From Flavobacterium arcticum (lineage in GTDB: Bacteria > Bacteroidota > Bacteroidia > Flavobacteriales > Flavobacteriaceae): a DNA stretch of 64,000 bases. Shown in pieces: positions 8,261-16,857 of the stretch. The notes under the pieces are model-generated. The model was not told the origin of the DNA. It was given only the letters and a program-made list of their open reading frames with translations, and did no database searches. A program made the translations under genes and the position numbers. The stretch lies in NCBI RefSeq assembly GCF_003344925.1, contig NZ_CP031188.1, forward strand, positions 1,238,501-1,302,500. The letters are read 5' to 3'. The first letter of the stretch is position 1. Every line of letters starts with the position of its first letter.

Positions 8261-8312
8261 TTGAGTACATGACGTATGATATATATCATGTACATAGTAT
8301 ATTTTAACTCAA
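8261..8312. repeat. Nested inverted repeats between hemF and hemB
   Basis: GTACATGA (8265-8272) pairs with TCATGTAC (8286-8293). Inside lies the perfect 14-base palindrome ATGATATATATCAT (8276-8289), and TTGAGT (8261) pairs with ACTCAA (8307). It could be an intercistronic RNA hairpin or an operator for hemB. There is no clear T-run on the minus strand. Confidence 0.5.
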
Positions 8313-8319
8313 GTGGCTC

Positions 8320-9222
8320 TTATATCCAGTTTTTTGGTTTTTGAAGTATAGTAATAAGCCTTTCTTCTTCACTACCCTGTTCAGGATGATGGTCGTACAC
8401 CCACTGTACATGGGGTGGTAGGCTCATTAATATACTCTCCATCCGTCCGTTGGTTTTTAGCCCGAAAAGCGTGCCTTTATCATGTACAAGGTTAAACTCT
8501 ACATAACGTCCGCGACGTATTTCTTGCCAAGTCCTGTTTTCAGCAGTATATTCAATATCTTTTCTTCGTTCTACTATAGGTACATAAGCCTCAAGGAAAC
8601 TATTACCTACTTCGGTTACAAAGTTATACCATTGCTCCATGCTAAAGTTTTCGGTTGCTTTGCAATGGTCAAAAAATAAACCACCTATACCACGCGCTTC
8701 ATCGCGGTGTGCATTCCAAAAGTACTCGTCACATTGTTTCTTGAATTTTGGGTAAAATTCAGGGTTGTGTTTATCGCAAGCTGTTTTACACGTTTGATGA
8801 AAGTGTGTTGCATCTTCATCAAAAAGGTAATAAGGGGTGAGGTCTTGCCCACCGCCAAACCAACTATTGATGATGTTACCCTCTTTGTCATACATTTCAA
8901 AATAACGCCAGTTGGCATGTACTGTTGGTATAAAAGGGTTTGTTGGGTGAATAACCAAACTTAATCCGCAAGCGAAGAAATCGACATCACCTACATTAAA
9001 ATAACTCTGCATGGCTTTGGGCAATGCTCCATGTACTGCCGAGATATTTACACCGCCTTTCTCAAATACATTTCCGTTTTCTATAACACGGGTTCTTCCG
9101 CCGCCACCTTCGGCACGTTCCCAAATATCCTCACGGAATTTGGCTTTGCCATCAACGGCTTCTAGTTTAGCGGTTATTGTGTCTTGTAGTTGTTGTATGT
9201 ATGCGTAAAACTTGTCTTTCAT
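8320..9222 (-). CDS. hemF: Oxygen-dependent coproporphyrinogen III oxidase
   Basis: Oxidatively decarboxylates coproporphyrinogen III to protoporphyrinogen IX with O2 and no metal cofactor in the active site. The family is clear from GGGGRTRVIENGNVFEKGGV at the N-terminus, WFGGGQDLTPYYLF in the middle and RRGRYVEFNLVHDKGT near residue 240. The length of 300 matches HemF. This oxygen-dependent enzyme fits an aerobic organism and places the pathway on the protoporphyrin branch, consistent with hemJ and hemH at 16.9-19.8 kb. It lies 15 bases after hemE on the same strand. Confidence 0.97.
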   Translation of the reverse strand: MKDKFYAYIQQLQDTITAKLEAVDGKAKFREDIWERAEGGGGRTRVIENGNVFEKGGVNISAVHGALPKAMQSYFNVGDVDFFACGLSLVIHPTNPFIPTVHANWRYFEMYDKEGNIINSWFGGGQDLTPYYLFDEDATHFHQTCKTACDKHNPEFYPKFKKQCDEYFWNAHRDEARGIGGLFFDHCKATENFSMEQWYNFVTEVGNSFLEAYVPIVERRKDIEYTAENRTWQEIRRGRYVEFNLVHDKGTLFGLKTNGRMESILMSLPPHVQWVYDHHPEQGSEEERLITILQKPKNWI

Positions 9223-9237
9223 AGCGAGTAGTTGTGT

Positions 9238-10263
9238 CTATTTATACTCTTTTACTGCTTCTATAAATGCTTTGGCATGGTCTACAGGAACGTGTGGTAA
9301 TATACCATGACCTAAGTTTACAATGTAATTGTCTTTACCAAACTCGTCAATCATTTCGTGCACCATTTTCTTGATGGTAGGTATTGGCGATAGTAATCTA
9401 CTTGGGTCAAAATTACCTTGTAGTGTTATTTTTCCACCTGTTAAGTAACGTGCATTGCGTGGCGAACACGTCCAGTCTACCCCAAGTGCAGATGCTTTAC
9501 TTTTTGCCATTTCGTCAAGGGCAAACCAGCAACCTTTACCAAACACAATAACGTGTGTTTCGAGTGCTAATGCTTCTATAATTTGGTTAATGTACTTCCA
9601 AGAAAATTCTTGATAATCTACAGGACTTAACATACCACCCCAGCTATCAAATATTTGTACAGCATTAACGCCTGCTTTTACTTTCTCTTTTAAGTAAGCA
9701 ATAGTAGTATCGGTTATTTTTTGGAGTAACGCATGGGCTGCTTCGGGTTGCGAAAAACAGAAGCCTTTGGCAATATCAAAACTTTTAGAGCCTCTACCTT
9801 CTACGGCATAACAAAGTATTGTCCATGGGGAGCCTGCAAAACCAATTAGCGGAACTTCGTCATTCAGCATTTCTTTGGTTAGTTTAATGGCGTCCATTAC
9901 ATAACCCAGTGTTTCATGAATGTCTGGTACACGCACTTTTTCTACATCTTGTATTGTGCGTATAGGATTGGGTACAAACGGACCAAAATCTGGTTTCATT
10001 ACTACGTCTATCCCCATAGCTTGTGGTATAACCAATATATCCGAAAATAATATTGCCGCATCGGGCTTTACAATACGAATAGGCTGCACGGTTATCTCGG
10101 CAGCAAGCTCTGGTGTTTGGCAACGGGTAAAGAAATCATATTTATCTTTCAATGCCATAAATTCCGGCAGGTAGCGTCCTGCTTGGCGCATCATCCATAC
10201 GGGTGGGCGTTCTACGGTTTCGTTACGTAATGCTTTTAGGAAAAGGTCGTTTTTTATGCTCAT
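9238..10263 (-). CDS. hemE: Uroporphyrinogen decarboxylase
   Basis: Removes the four acetate carboxyls of uroporphyrinogen III to give coproporphyrinogen III. The signature [17 protein letters not shown] near residue 20 carries the substrate-binding arginines. [26 protein letters not shown] and [16 protein letters not shown] near the C-terminus are further family blocks. Full length (341). It lies between hemD and hemF in the minus-strand haem operon. A 93-base palindromic spacer separates it from hemD. Confidence 0.97.
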   Translation of the reverse strand: MSIKNDLFLKALRNETVERPPVWMMRQAGRYLPEFMALKDKYDFFTRCQTPELAAEITVQPIRIVKPDAAILFSDILVIPQAMGIDVVMKPDFGPFVPNPIRTIQDVEKVRVPDIHETLGYVMDAIKLTKEMLNDEVPLIGFAGSPWTILCYAVEGRGSKSFDIAKGFCFSQPEAAHALLQKITDTTIAYLKEKVKAGVNAVQIFDSWGGMLSPVDYQEFSWKYINQIIEALALETHVIVFGKGCWFALDEMAKSKASALGVDWTCSPRNARYLTGGKITLQGNFDPSRLLSPIPTIKKMVHEMIDEFGKDNYIVNLGHGILPHVPVDHAKAFIEAVKEYK

Positions 10264-10278
10264 TTGTATTTAGTTTAT

Positions 10279-10360
10279 TTAACCACAAAGTGCACTAAGT
10301 TTTTCACGAGGTCCACATGTGTTGTGTCCGTTGTGTATACTTTGTGTTCTTGGTGGTTAA
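10279..10360. repeat. Long imperfect palindrome between hemD and hemE
   Basis: The ends TTAACCAC (10279-10286) and GTGGTTAA (10353-10360) are perfect inverses, and the inner parts (ACAAAGTGCAC and ACTTTGTGTTCTTGG) match partly. A central CACATGTG is itself palindromic. The right end overlaps the hemD stop codon. The pattern of repeated CACAAAGT words resembles a dispersed flavobacterial intergenic repeat. It could also form an RNA hairpin within the operon. Confidence 0.5.
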
Positions 10361-11028
10361 TAATTCTTATAATAATTAATACACTGTATTATAACATTCT
10401 CTATACTCGGCTTGTTTGCCACAATTATATTTTCGGTTATACCGTTTAAAGCTTGTGCGGTAGTTGTACCAATGCAAAAACAAGCTTCATTTGTAATACT
10501 ATTTTCTTTTAAATAACTCGTTACACCACTCGGACTAAAAAATAAAATTCCATCTGCGCCCGAGGTAATTTTATGTGGTGTTAGCACCGTTTTATATACC
10601 TCAATTTCATTCAACACTATACCTGCTGCTTTTAATGCTTCGGGTAGAGTATCGCGTCGCATACTACCTGATAGGAACGTAAAACTCTCTTTATTGTAAT
10701 TGTTTATAATTGTTGTTGCCAGTTCCTCTGCATAATCTGAAAAAGCAATTACATTATAACCATTACTTACAATAACATCGCGGGTTTTTTGCCCTACACA
10801 AAAGATATTTCTATCCTTAAAGTTCTCACTTTTTTTCTTCTCTAAGAACGCTTTAAATCCGTTTTGGCTGGTAAATATCAGGTTGCCTTTAATGTTATTT
10901 ACCTCAAACTGCTTGTGACTAATGCCTATAAAATCGGCTTCGGTTACAGATAATTCTGCATTAAGTAGATATTGCCGTTGGTTAGGTTGCAGCTTTTTGG
11001 TAGCCAATATGCGCGCGCACCGTTCCAT
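10357..11028 (-). CDS. hemD: Uroporphyrinogen-III synthase
   Basis: Closes the linear tetrapyrrole hydroxymethylbilane to uroporphyrinogen III with inversion of ring D. HemD proteins are poorly conserved; support comes from the two-lobed pattern (LIFTSQNGFKAFLE, FCVGQKTRDVI, then ILFFSPSGVTSYL and CFCIGTTTAQAL) and the position among hemC and hemE. Length 223 is usual. It starts three bases after the ktrA stop on the same strand, so the K+ transport genes and hemD are co-transcribed. Confidence 0.9.
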   Translation of the reverse strand: MERCARILATKKLQPNQRQYLLNAELSVTEADFIGISHKQFEVNNIKGNLIFTSQNGFKAFLEKKKSENFKDRNIFCVGQKTRDVIVSNGYNVIAFSDYAEELATTIINNYNKESFTFLSGSMRRDTLPEALKAAGIVLNEIEVYKTVLTPHKITSGADGILFFSPSGVTSYLKENSITNEACFCIGTTTAQALNGITENIIVANKPSIENVIIQCINYYKNY

Positions 11029-11031
11029 TAC

Positions 11032-11733
11032 TTAACGCTTTTTTTGCTGGTAGCGATTACAAAACTTACCAATATCTTTATTAAGCCCAAAAACGACTAA
11101 AAGGTCGTCTTCCATAATAATACTATCTTTTGTTATAAACCCTTCTGACTGGTCTATTTGACTGGTAGTTCCTATAATAGATTTTCGTGCTTGTTTGCGA
11201 ATAATAGTTACTACATGAAGGTTATATGTTTGTCTAAATGCCAATTCTTCAAGTGTTTTTCCTGTAAAATCGGGTACAGCCTTAATTTCAGATATGCTGT
11301 AATTTTTATCAATGCTAAAGTTATCTACAATACCCTTTAGGTTTATTTTTTTGGCAAGCCTGTCAGCAAAATCTTGCTCTGGGTGAATAATGGTTTCTAT
11401 ACCCATTGCATTTAATACGGTATCGTGTATAGGGGAAAGCGAACGCCCTATAATACGAGCTTGTGATAATTTTTTTATTATAGCGGTGGTAATAATGGCT
11501 GCCCCCTCGTTTTCGCCAATGGCTATAACAGCAAGATCGGCATCCTTTACAGGTAGTGCTTGGTAAGCCATTTCATTAGTAGCATCCATACATATCGCGT
11601 GAGATATTTGATGCTTTACCATATTAACCTTATTCATATCGTTATCAATACCAATAACTTCGTTGCCTGTCTCTGTAAGATTTACTGCTAGCGACATCCC
11701 GAAATTTCCTAACCCGAATATGATAATTTTCAT
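11032..11733 (-). CDS. ktrA: Potassium uptake regulatory subunit, RCK domain (KtrA/TrkA)
   Basis: Cytosolic nucleotide-binding subunit that gates the K+ channel-like partner encoded just upstream. An N-terminal Rossmann RCK domain has IIIFGLGNFGMSLAVNL (GxGxxG) and an acidic residue after the second strand (VIGIDND). A C-terminal TrkA_C domain covers about residues 135-225. At 233 residues it has one RCK unit, as in KtrA, unlike the double unit of enterobacterial TrkA. It lies 12 bases after the ktrB-like gene and 3 bases before hemD. Confidence 0.9.
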   Translation of the reverse strand: MKIIIFGLGNFGMSLAVNLTETGNEVIGIDNDMNKVNMVKHQISHAICMDATNEMAYQALPVKDADLAVIAIGENEGAAIITTAIIKKLSQARIIGRSLSPIHDTVLNAMGIETIIHPEQDFADRLAKKINLKGIVDNFSIDKNYSISEIKAVPDFTGKTLEELAFRQTYNLHVVTIIRKQARKSIIGTTSQIDQSEGFITKDSIIMEDDLLVVFGLNKDIGKFCNRYQQKKR

Positions 11734-11745
11734 AATTTCAAATTT

Positions 11746-13482
11746 TTAGTTTATCAGTATGTTTTCTTCAGGATACTCATAACTATGTGCTTCTATAGTT
11801 TTTAGCATACCTATAAGGAGGTTTAGTAAGCCTATTCTTCCTAAAAACATTACTACTATCAAAACATATTTACTGCCTATACTAAGGCTTGCTGTTATAC
11901 CTAGGCTAAGCCCTACGGTACTGAATGCCGAGAATACCTCGAAAGCAATTTGTATAAGCGAAAAATCTTTTTCAAAGAATAATATCATTAAAATGCCCAT
12001 ACCTATAACAATAAGCGATATGCATATAATGGCAAATGCACGTTTTACTGACTGGTTGTTTATCTTTCTGCCCCTCAGTTCTATATGTTCTTTTCCTCGT
12101 GCTATAGTAAATACATTTAGTGTAGCTAGTGCAAAGGTACTGGTTTTTATACCACCTCCAGTAGAGCCAGGTGAAGCTCCTATCCACATAAGGAATATTA
12201 CAAAAAGTATAGCAGGCATAGACAGCGAAGCAAAATCGAAGGTGTTAAAACCTGCTGTTCTTGCTGTAACCGATGTAAATGCTGCCGATGTAATTTTACC
12301 AAAAAAGGTTTCTTTACTAAACGCGTTACTTTGTTCTGCAAAAAAGAAAAATATACTACCTACTGTAAGTAGTGTTGCGGTAGTGATAATAACAATGCGA
12401 GAGTTTAGTGTAAGTATGCGCACTGGTGCTTGAAAACGCATATTTGATATACTATTAACAATAAAGTGTTTTATGTAAAGCAAAAAGTTGAAAACAATAT
12501 TATAACCAAGCCCGCCAAATATAATAAGGTGCATTATAACCCACTGAAATGCATAGGCATTTTGTACCGAAGGGTCGGCTAATCCTGCTGAAAAGGTAGA
12601 AAACCCAGCATTACAAAATGCTGAGATAGAATGGAATATTGAGAAAAATGCTTTGTGCTCTATACTAGGTATATCGGCTATAAAAGAATATATGAGTAGT
12701 GCTCCTGCAATTTCTATACCTACAGTAAAAGCTACTACTCGCATGGCAAAACGCATTACATTTTGCAAGTTATCACTATCTACAAAACTGCTTACATTCA
12801 TACCCTCTCTAAAGGTAGAACCTTGCTTAAAGAAAAACGAGAAGAAAGATGTAAAGGTAAGCATACCTATACCGCCTAGTTGTATAAGACAAAGGATTAC
12901 TGTTTTACCCATAAAAGTAAAATCGGCAGCAGTATCTACTACAATTAAGCCTGTAACACAAACGGCACTAATGGATGTAAATAGTGCATCGGTAAAGGTA
13001 ATTCCGTGTGTCGTGGCATTGGGTAACATTAATAAAAAAGCTCCTATAAACCCTGTAATAGCAAAACTTCCTACAAATAGTATGGTGGGGTTGTAATATA
13101 GCGCATATAGTTTCCTGATGAGGCTTGTAAGTCGCAAGAAAAAGTAAAGAATAAGCCCCGTATCGATAATTAGGGTTGCTTTATACAGCCGTTCATATTC
13201 ATCACTAAATAGAAACGTAACAGTCGCTATTACTAACGTTAGTGCTAATATCAATACGTTTGCCTTCAGCATCTTTTTGAGCATCAGGTTTTGGGTATAA
13301 AAAAAGCGGATAACATTAAATGTTATAAGCCCAGCTATAAGCCCAATAAGGTAAAGTGTTTTATGATTAAATAACTCAGAGATAAGATTTTCGAAGCCAA
13401 AATCGAATACCAAGAAGGTAATTAATAAGATATCTACAAAGCCATATATCTTAGATAGTACATTCGAAATATTTTTAAACAT
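11746..13482 (-). CDS. ktrB: Potassium transporter membrane subunit, TrkH/KtrB family
   Basis: Forms the K+ translocation path of a Trk/Ktr system in the inner membrane. Four filter loops of the M1-P-M2 repeats can be seen, each with a key Gly: SAVCVTGLIVVD, SAFCNAGFSTF, TARTAGFNTFD and FSTVGLSLG. The protein has 578 residues, longer than typical KtrB; about 130 extra N-terminal residues contribute several predicted helices. It lies between hemC and ktrA with 8- and 12-base gaps, an unusual position inside a haem operon. Confidence 0.9.
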   Translation of the reverse strand: MFKNISNVLSKIYGFVDILLITFLVFDFGFENLISELFNHKTLYLIGLIAGLITFNVIRFFYTQNLMLKKMLKANVLILALTLVIATVTFLFSDEYERLYKATLIIDTGLILYFFLRLTSLIRKLYALYYNPTILFVGSFAITGFIGAFLLMLPNATTHGITFTDALFTSISAVCVTGLIVVDTAADFTFMGKTVILCLIQLGGIGMLTFTSFFSFFFKQGSTFREGMNVSSFVDSDNLQNVMRFAMRVVAFTVGIEIAGALLIYSFIADIPSIEHKAFFSIFHSISAFCNAGFSTFSAGLADPSVQNAYAFQWVIMHLIIFGGLGYNIVFNFLLYIKHFIVNSISNMRFQAPVRILTLNSRIVIITTATLLTVGSIFFFFAEQSNAFSKETFFGKITSAAFTSVTARTAGFNTFDFASLSMPAILFVIFLMWIGASPGSTGGGIKTSTFALATLNVFTIARGKEHIELRGRKINNQSVKRAFAIICISLIVIGMGILMILFFEKDFSLIQIAFEVFSAFSTVGLSLGITASLSIGSKYVLIVVMFLGRIGLLNLLIGMLKTIEAHSYEYPEENILIN

Positions 13483-13490
13483 CTCCTAAA

Positions 13491-14414
13491 TTACTTTTTG
13501 TTCAGTTTCTCACGAATTTCCTGCATTAACGGTTGTCCGCCGTTATTCAGGATTTCCTGAGCGCATTGTTCGCCAAAGGTACTATAATCAGCATTCTTGG
13601 CAATCATTTTTTCGATATGTATTCTTTGTTTGCCGTTTATTGACAGTAATATTCCTTCAAAGTGTATAGTGTCTTCTTTAAATTGAGCTAGTGCGCCAAT
13701 AGGGGCAGTACAACCACCTTCTAGTTTTTTAAGAAACTGACGCTCTATAAAGGTACAAATTTCTGTTTCAGTATGGTTTAGTTTTGCAAGAGCTTCACGA
13801 CAATAATTATCACTTTCCATAGCTACCACCACCATTGCGCCTTGTGCAGGTGCGGGTATCATCCAGTCGAGTACTAAATGATTTTCGGGTAGTAAGTTAA
13901 TGCGCTTTAGTCCCGCAGCAGCAAATATAGCGCCACCCCAGTTGCTTTCTTCCAGCTTTCTAAGTCGGGTATTTACATTACCACGCAGGTCGGTTACGGA
14001 GTGGTCTGTGTAGCGGTTTAGCCATTGTGCCTGTCGGCGAAGGCTACCTGTGGCAATAATCCCTTCTTTGTTTAAGAAATCTAGGTTTCCTTTATGTACC
14101 AGTACATCATCGGTAGCGGCGCGTTCTAATACAGCAGCCTGTATAATGCCTTTAGGCAATGCAGTAGGTACATCTTTCATAGAGTGTACGGCAATATCTA
14201 CTTCGCCTTTTATCATGGCGACATCTAGCGTTTTGGTAAATATACCTGTAATGCCAAACTCATATAACGGTACATCTAATACGACATCTCCAGTAGATTT
14301 TACAGCTACAATTTCAGTGGTATAGCCTAGCGCTTCCAGTTTTGCTTGTACAGTATGTGCTTGCCATAGTGCAAGTTCACTATCGCGCGTGCCTATTCTT
14401 ATGGCTTTATTCAT
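13491..14414 (-). CDS. hemC: Hydroxymethylbilane synthase (porphobilinogen deaminase)
   Basis: Polymerises four porphobilinogens to hydroxymethylbilane. Clear motifs: IRIGTRDSELALWQAH at the start, HSMKDVPTALP, GTGSLRRQAQ-like ATGSLRRQAQ, and the cofactor cysteine in LEGGCTAPIGA, to which the dipyrromethane is attached. I start at the ATG at 14412-14414, which gives the normal N-terminus. It overlaps the hemA stop by four bases (ATGA), so translation of the two is coupled. The longer frame would add 13 residues inside hemA. Confidence 0.96.
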   Translation of the reverse strand: MNKAIRIGTRDSELALWQAHTVQAKLEALGYTTEIVAVKSTGDVVLDVPLYEFGITGIFTKTLDVAMIKGEVDIAVHSMKDVPTALPKGIIQAAVLERAATDDVLVHKGNLDFLNKEGIIATGSLRRQAQWLNRYTDHSVTDLRGNVNTRLRKLEESNWGGAIFAAAGLKRINLLPENHLVLDWMIPAPAQGAMVVVAMESDNYCREALAKLNHTETEICTFIERQFLKKLEGGCTAPIGALAQFKEDTIHFEGILLSINGKQRIHIEKMIAKNADYSTFGEQCAQEILNNGGQPLMQEIREKLNKK

Positions 14415-15667
14415 TTTGTAGTGTTTTCGATATGGAATACTTTTTCTATCCATTCTATGCTTTCATCTACCATAGTATCCCTGTCTTTTAAGTGGTTTGC
14501 AAAATGGGTTGTAATTTTATGAATAATTCGCTGGCTTATTATTTCTGCCTGTTCTTCATCAAAATTACTTATTTTTTTGCGTTGAAAGTCTAATTCGCCA
14601 TCTTTTATGGTCGTAAGCTTTTCTTTAAGTGCATGTATAGTTGGTGCAAACTTTCTTGCATTTAGCCAGTTAACAAAGTCTTCTTCTGTTTCGGCAATGA
14701 TAGCTTCGGCTGTAGGAATATGTTTTTTCCTGTTTTCTAGGGTATCATCGGTTATTTTAGAAAGGTCGTCGAGGTGTATTACTGTTACGCCCTCAATTTC
14801 TTTTGCATTATCATGAACATTCTTCGGGATAGATAAATCGAGTATAAGCAATGGTTTGTGTGGCACTAAAATGTCCTTATCTATAGTAGGGTTTTGGGCA
14901 CCTGTAGCTACCACGAGCACGTCGGCTTTGGGTATTTCTAGTGGTAGTAAATCGTAGTCTTTTACAAGTAGGTTAAATTTCCCAGCTATTTTCTCGGCTT
15001 TGTCTTTAGTACGATTAATAAGGGTAATATGTTCGTTCTTGGTATGTTTTACCAAGTTTTCGCAAGTGTTGCGCCCTATTTTTCCTGTACCAAAAAGGAG
15101 TATGTTTTTATTTTGAATATCAGCCACATTATTCATAATGTACTGTACTGATGCAAATGAGACTGATGTTGCGCCAGAGCTAAGTTCGGTTTCATTTTTA
15201 ATTCTTTTACTAGCTTGTATAGTACAGTTTACTAATCGTTCTAAAAAGGCATTAGTTAGCTCTAGTTCTTTAGACTCTGCAAAACCAATTTTTATTTGAC
15301 TAATAATTTCAAAGTCACCCAGTATTTGACTGTCTAGCCCTGTACCCACACGAAACATATGGTTTATGGCTTCGTTGTTTTTATATACAAAAGCTACGCG
15401 CTGAAACTCTTCTACAGTACCACGGCTGTTGTCGCAAAGTAATTTTATAAGCTGAAAAGGGTGCTGAGCAAAGCCGTATATCTCTGTCCTGTTGCAGGTA
15501 GATATTACAACAAGGCTACTTATGCCTTCTTGTTTTGCTTGTTGCAATACATTGTGTTTGCCTTCGGCGCTTAAACTAAACTTTCCTCTCATCTCGGCAT
15601 CTGCTTTCTTGTAGCTTAAACCTATAGCATAAAAGTACTGATGCTTCGATCCGTTATGATTCTCCAT
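14411..15667 (-). CDS. hemA: Glutamyl-tRNA reductase
   Basis: First committed step of C5-pathway tetrapyrrole synthesis: reduces glutamyl-tRNA to glutamate-1-semialdehyde with NADPH. The catalytic cysteine is in VISTCNRTEIYG (about residue 58). The NADPH-binding domain has LLFGTGKIGRNTCENL, and the C-terminal dimerisation helix bundle is complete. I choose the ATG at 15665-15667 over a GTG nine bases upstream. A -7 box (15693-15700) precedes it. It is the first gene of the minus-strand operon and the obvious control point. Confidence 0.95.
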   Translation of the reverse strand: MENHNGSKHQYFYAIGLSYKKADAEMRGKFSLSAEGKHNVLQQAKQEGISSLVVISTCNRTEIYGFAQHPFQLIKLLCDNSRGTVEEFQRVAFVYKNNEAINHMFRVGTGLDSQILGDFEIISQIKIGFAESKELELTNAFLERLVNCTIQASKRIKNETELSSGATSVSFASVQYIMNNVADIQNKNILLFGTGKIGRNTCENLVKHTKNEHITLINRTKDKAEKIAGKFNLLVKDYDLLPLEIPKADVLVVATGAQNPTIDKDILVPHKPLLILDLSIPKNVHDNAKEIEGVTVIHLDDLSKITDDTLENRKKHIPTAEAIIAETEEDFVNWLNARKFAPTIHALKEKLTTIKDGELDFQRKKISNFDEEQAEIISQRIIHKITTHFANHLKDRDTMVDESIEWIEKVFHIENTTK

Positions 15668-15692
15668 AATATCCACTTTCCTAAAAGTGCTA

Positions 15693-15700
15693 CAAAATTA
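15693..15700 (-). promoter_or_regulatory. Possible -7 box TAATTTTG of the hemA operon
   Basis: Minus-strand TAATTTTG matches TAnnTTTG 25 bases before the hemA ATG. A -33 TTG at usual spacing is not seen. Confidence 0.35.
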
Positions 15701-15794
15701 CTTTTAACATTTTTTTAAAAGTAACGCTACAGGTTCTTTTTATAACGCTGTCGGATATTTTCGTGCTAAAATCCTTTTTTAAGGATAAATACGC

Positions 15795-15802
15795 TAAATT
15801 TG
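15795..15802 (+). promoter_or_regulatory. Possible -7 box TAAATTTG for the araC-hemH operon
   Basis: Plus-strand TAAATTTG matches TAnnTTTG. Transcription would begin near 15808, giving a leader of about 88 bases that contains the palindrome at 15833-15849. Confidence 0.35.
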
Positions 15803-15832
15803 CACTAAAATCAATGCCTTACAACTTTTTTG

Positions 15833-15849
15833 TTTAGAACTATTCTAAA
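15833..15849. promoter_or_regulatory. Palindromic operator candidate between hemA and the AraC gene
   Basis: TTTAGAA-CTA-TTCTAAA is a perfect inverted repeat with seven-base arms and a three-base spacer. It lies in the divergent hemA/araC promoter region, 47 bases before the AraC start. The form is the same as the Irr/ICE-box and close to Fur/PerR-family sites. A Fur-superfamily regulator responding to iron, haem or peroxide is therefore the natural candidate; this is inference. Confidence 0.55.
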
Positions 15850-15895
15850 TAAAACGAATTGAAAACTTAAAAAAGGCAGTCAAAAAAATACCGCT

Positions 15896-16768
15896 ATGGG
15901 TACTCATGAAGAGATACAGATTGAGGATAATTTTTTTGTTTTACGTTTCCAAAATGATAGCGATGATACCGTACATTTTGAGCGTGAAGTAGGAGTAGAT
16001 CTTATCCAATTTCATTTTGGAGTAAAGGGTAAGGCTAAATTTATATTCAATCAGGGGCATTATGCACTAGACTTACGCGAGGAGGTTTCTCTGTTTTTAT
16101 ACAACCCACAAAAAGAGTTGCCTGTACACTTAGAAATTGCGCCACATTCATGGGTTTTATCTATATTAATATCAATAAAAAAATTCCATAGTTTTTTCTC
16201 TGAAGAGGCAGACTATATACCGTTTTTGAGCGATGGTAACAAAGACAAAAAGTATTATAAAGAAGATAAGATAAACCCAAGTATGGCTATAGTGCTTAGT
16301 CAGTTGTTTCACTTTAATTTGCATCAGTCTATCAAGAAACTGTACTTTAAAGGTAAAGTGTATGAATTGCTAAGCCTGTATTTTAACCGTACCGAAGACC
16401 CCAATGCCGAGCAATGCCCATTCCTGATAGATGAGGATAACGTTATAAAAATTCGCAAGGCAAAAGATATAGTTATAACTAACATGGCAGAGCCGCCAGG
16501 GTTACAAGAACTTGCCGACCAGGTGGGGATCAACTTAAAGAAGCTAAAAATGGGCTTTCGCCAGATATATGGTGACAGTGTGTACAGTTTTTTGTTTGAT
16601 TATAAAATGGAGTATGCTCGTAAACTATTAGATAGTGGGTCGTATAACGTGAATGAAGTAGGACTGCGTATAGGCTATAGCACATCGAGCCACTTTATAG
16701 CTGCCTTTAAAAAGAAATTTGGCACTACACCCAAAAAGTATTTGATGAGTATGAATGCGAACACTTAA
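15896..16768 (+). CDS. AraC-family transcriptional regulator at the haem locus
   Basis: A 290-residue regulator. The N-terminal 180 residues form a probable sensor domain. The C-terminal about 100 residues are the AraC double HTH: GLQELADQVGINLKKLKMGFRQIYG, then VNEVGLRIGYSTSSHFIAAFKKKFGTTPKKY in pieces. The N-terminal half does not show a clear cupin motif to me. It starts a plus-strand operon that continues into hemH, and is divergent from hemA, so control of haem synthesis is a reasonable guess. A palindrome at 15833-15849 lies in its probable leader. Confidence 0.88.
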   Translation: MGTHEEIQIEDNFFVLRFQNDSDDTVHFEREVGVDLIQFHFGVKGKAKFIFNQGHYALDLREEVSLFLYNPQKELPVHLEIAPHSWVLSILISIKKFHSFFSEEADYIPFLSDGNKDKKYYKEDKINPSMAIVLSQLFHFNLHQSIKKLYFKGKVYELLSLYFNRTEDPNAEQCPFLIDEDNVIKIRKAKDIVITNMAEPPGLQELADQVGINLKKLKMGFRQIYGDSVYSFLFDYKMEYARKLLDSGSYNVNEVGLRIGYSTSSHFIAAFKKKFGTTPKKYLMSMNANT

Positions 16769-16857
16769 ACAAATCATAAAGTTAATAAACAGGCTGCATC
16801 TCGCACGGTTTTTGAGCAGAAGCAGGCAATAACAACCAAGAACAAACAATATATAAC

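Noticed and set aside
10264..10449. Small plus-strand frame at the hemD/hemE junction
   Set aside because: Runs through the palindromic spacer and antisense hemD; composition is not protein-like.
15833..15849. Naming the regulator Irr
   Set aside because: The box matches the Irr form, but Irr is known from alphaproteobacteria; no regulator gene in the window supports the name.
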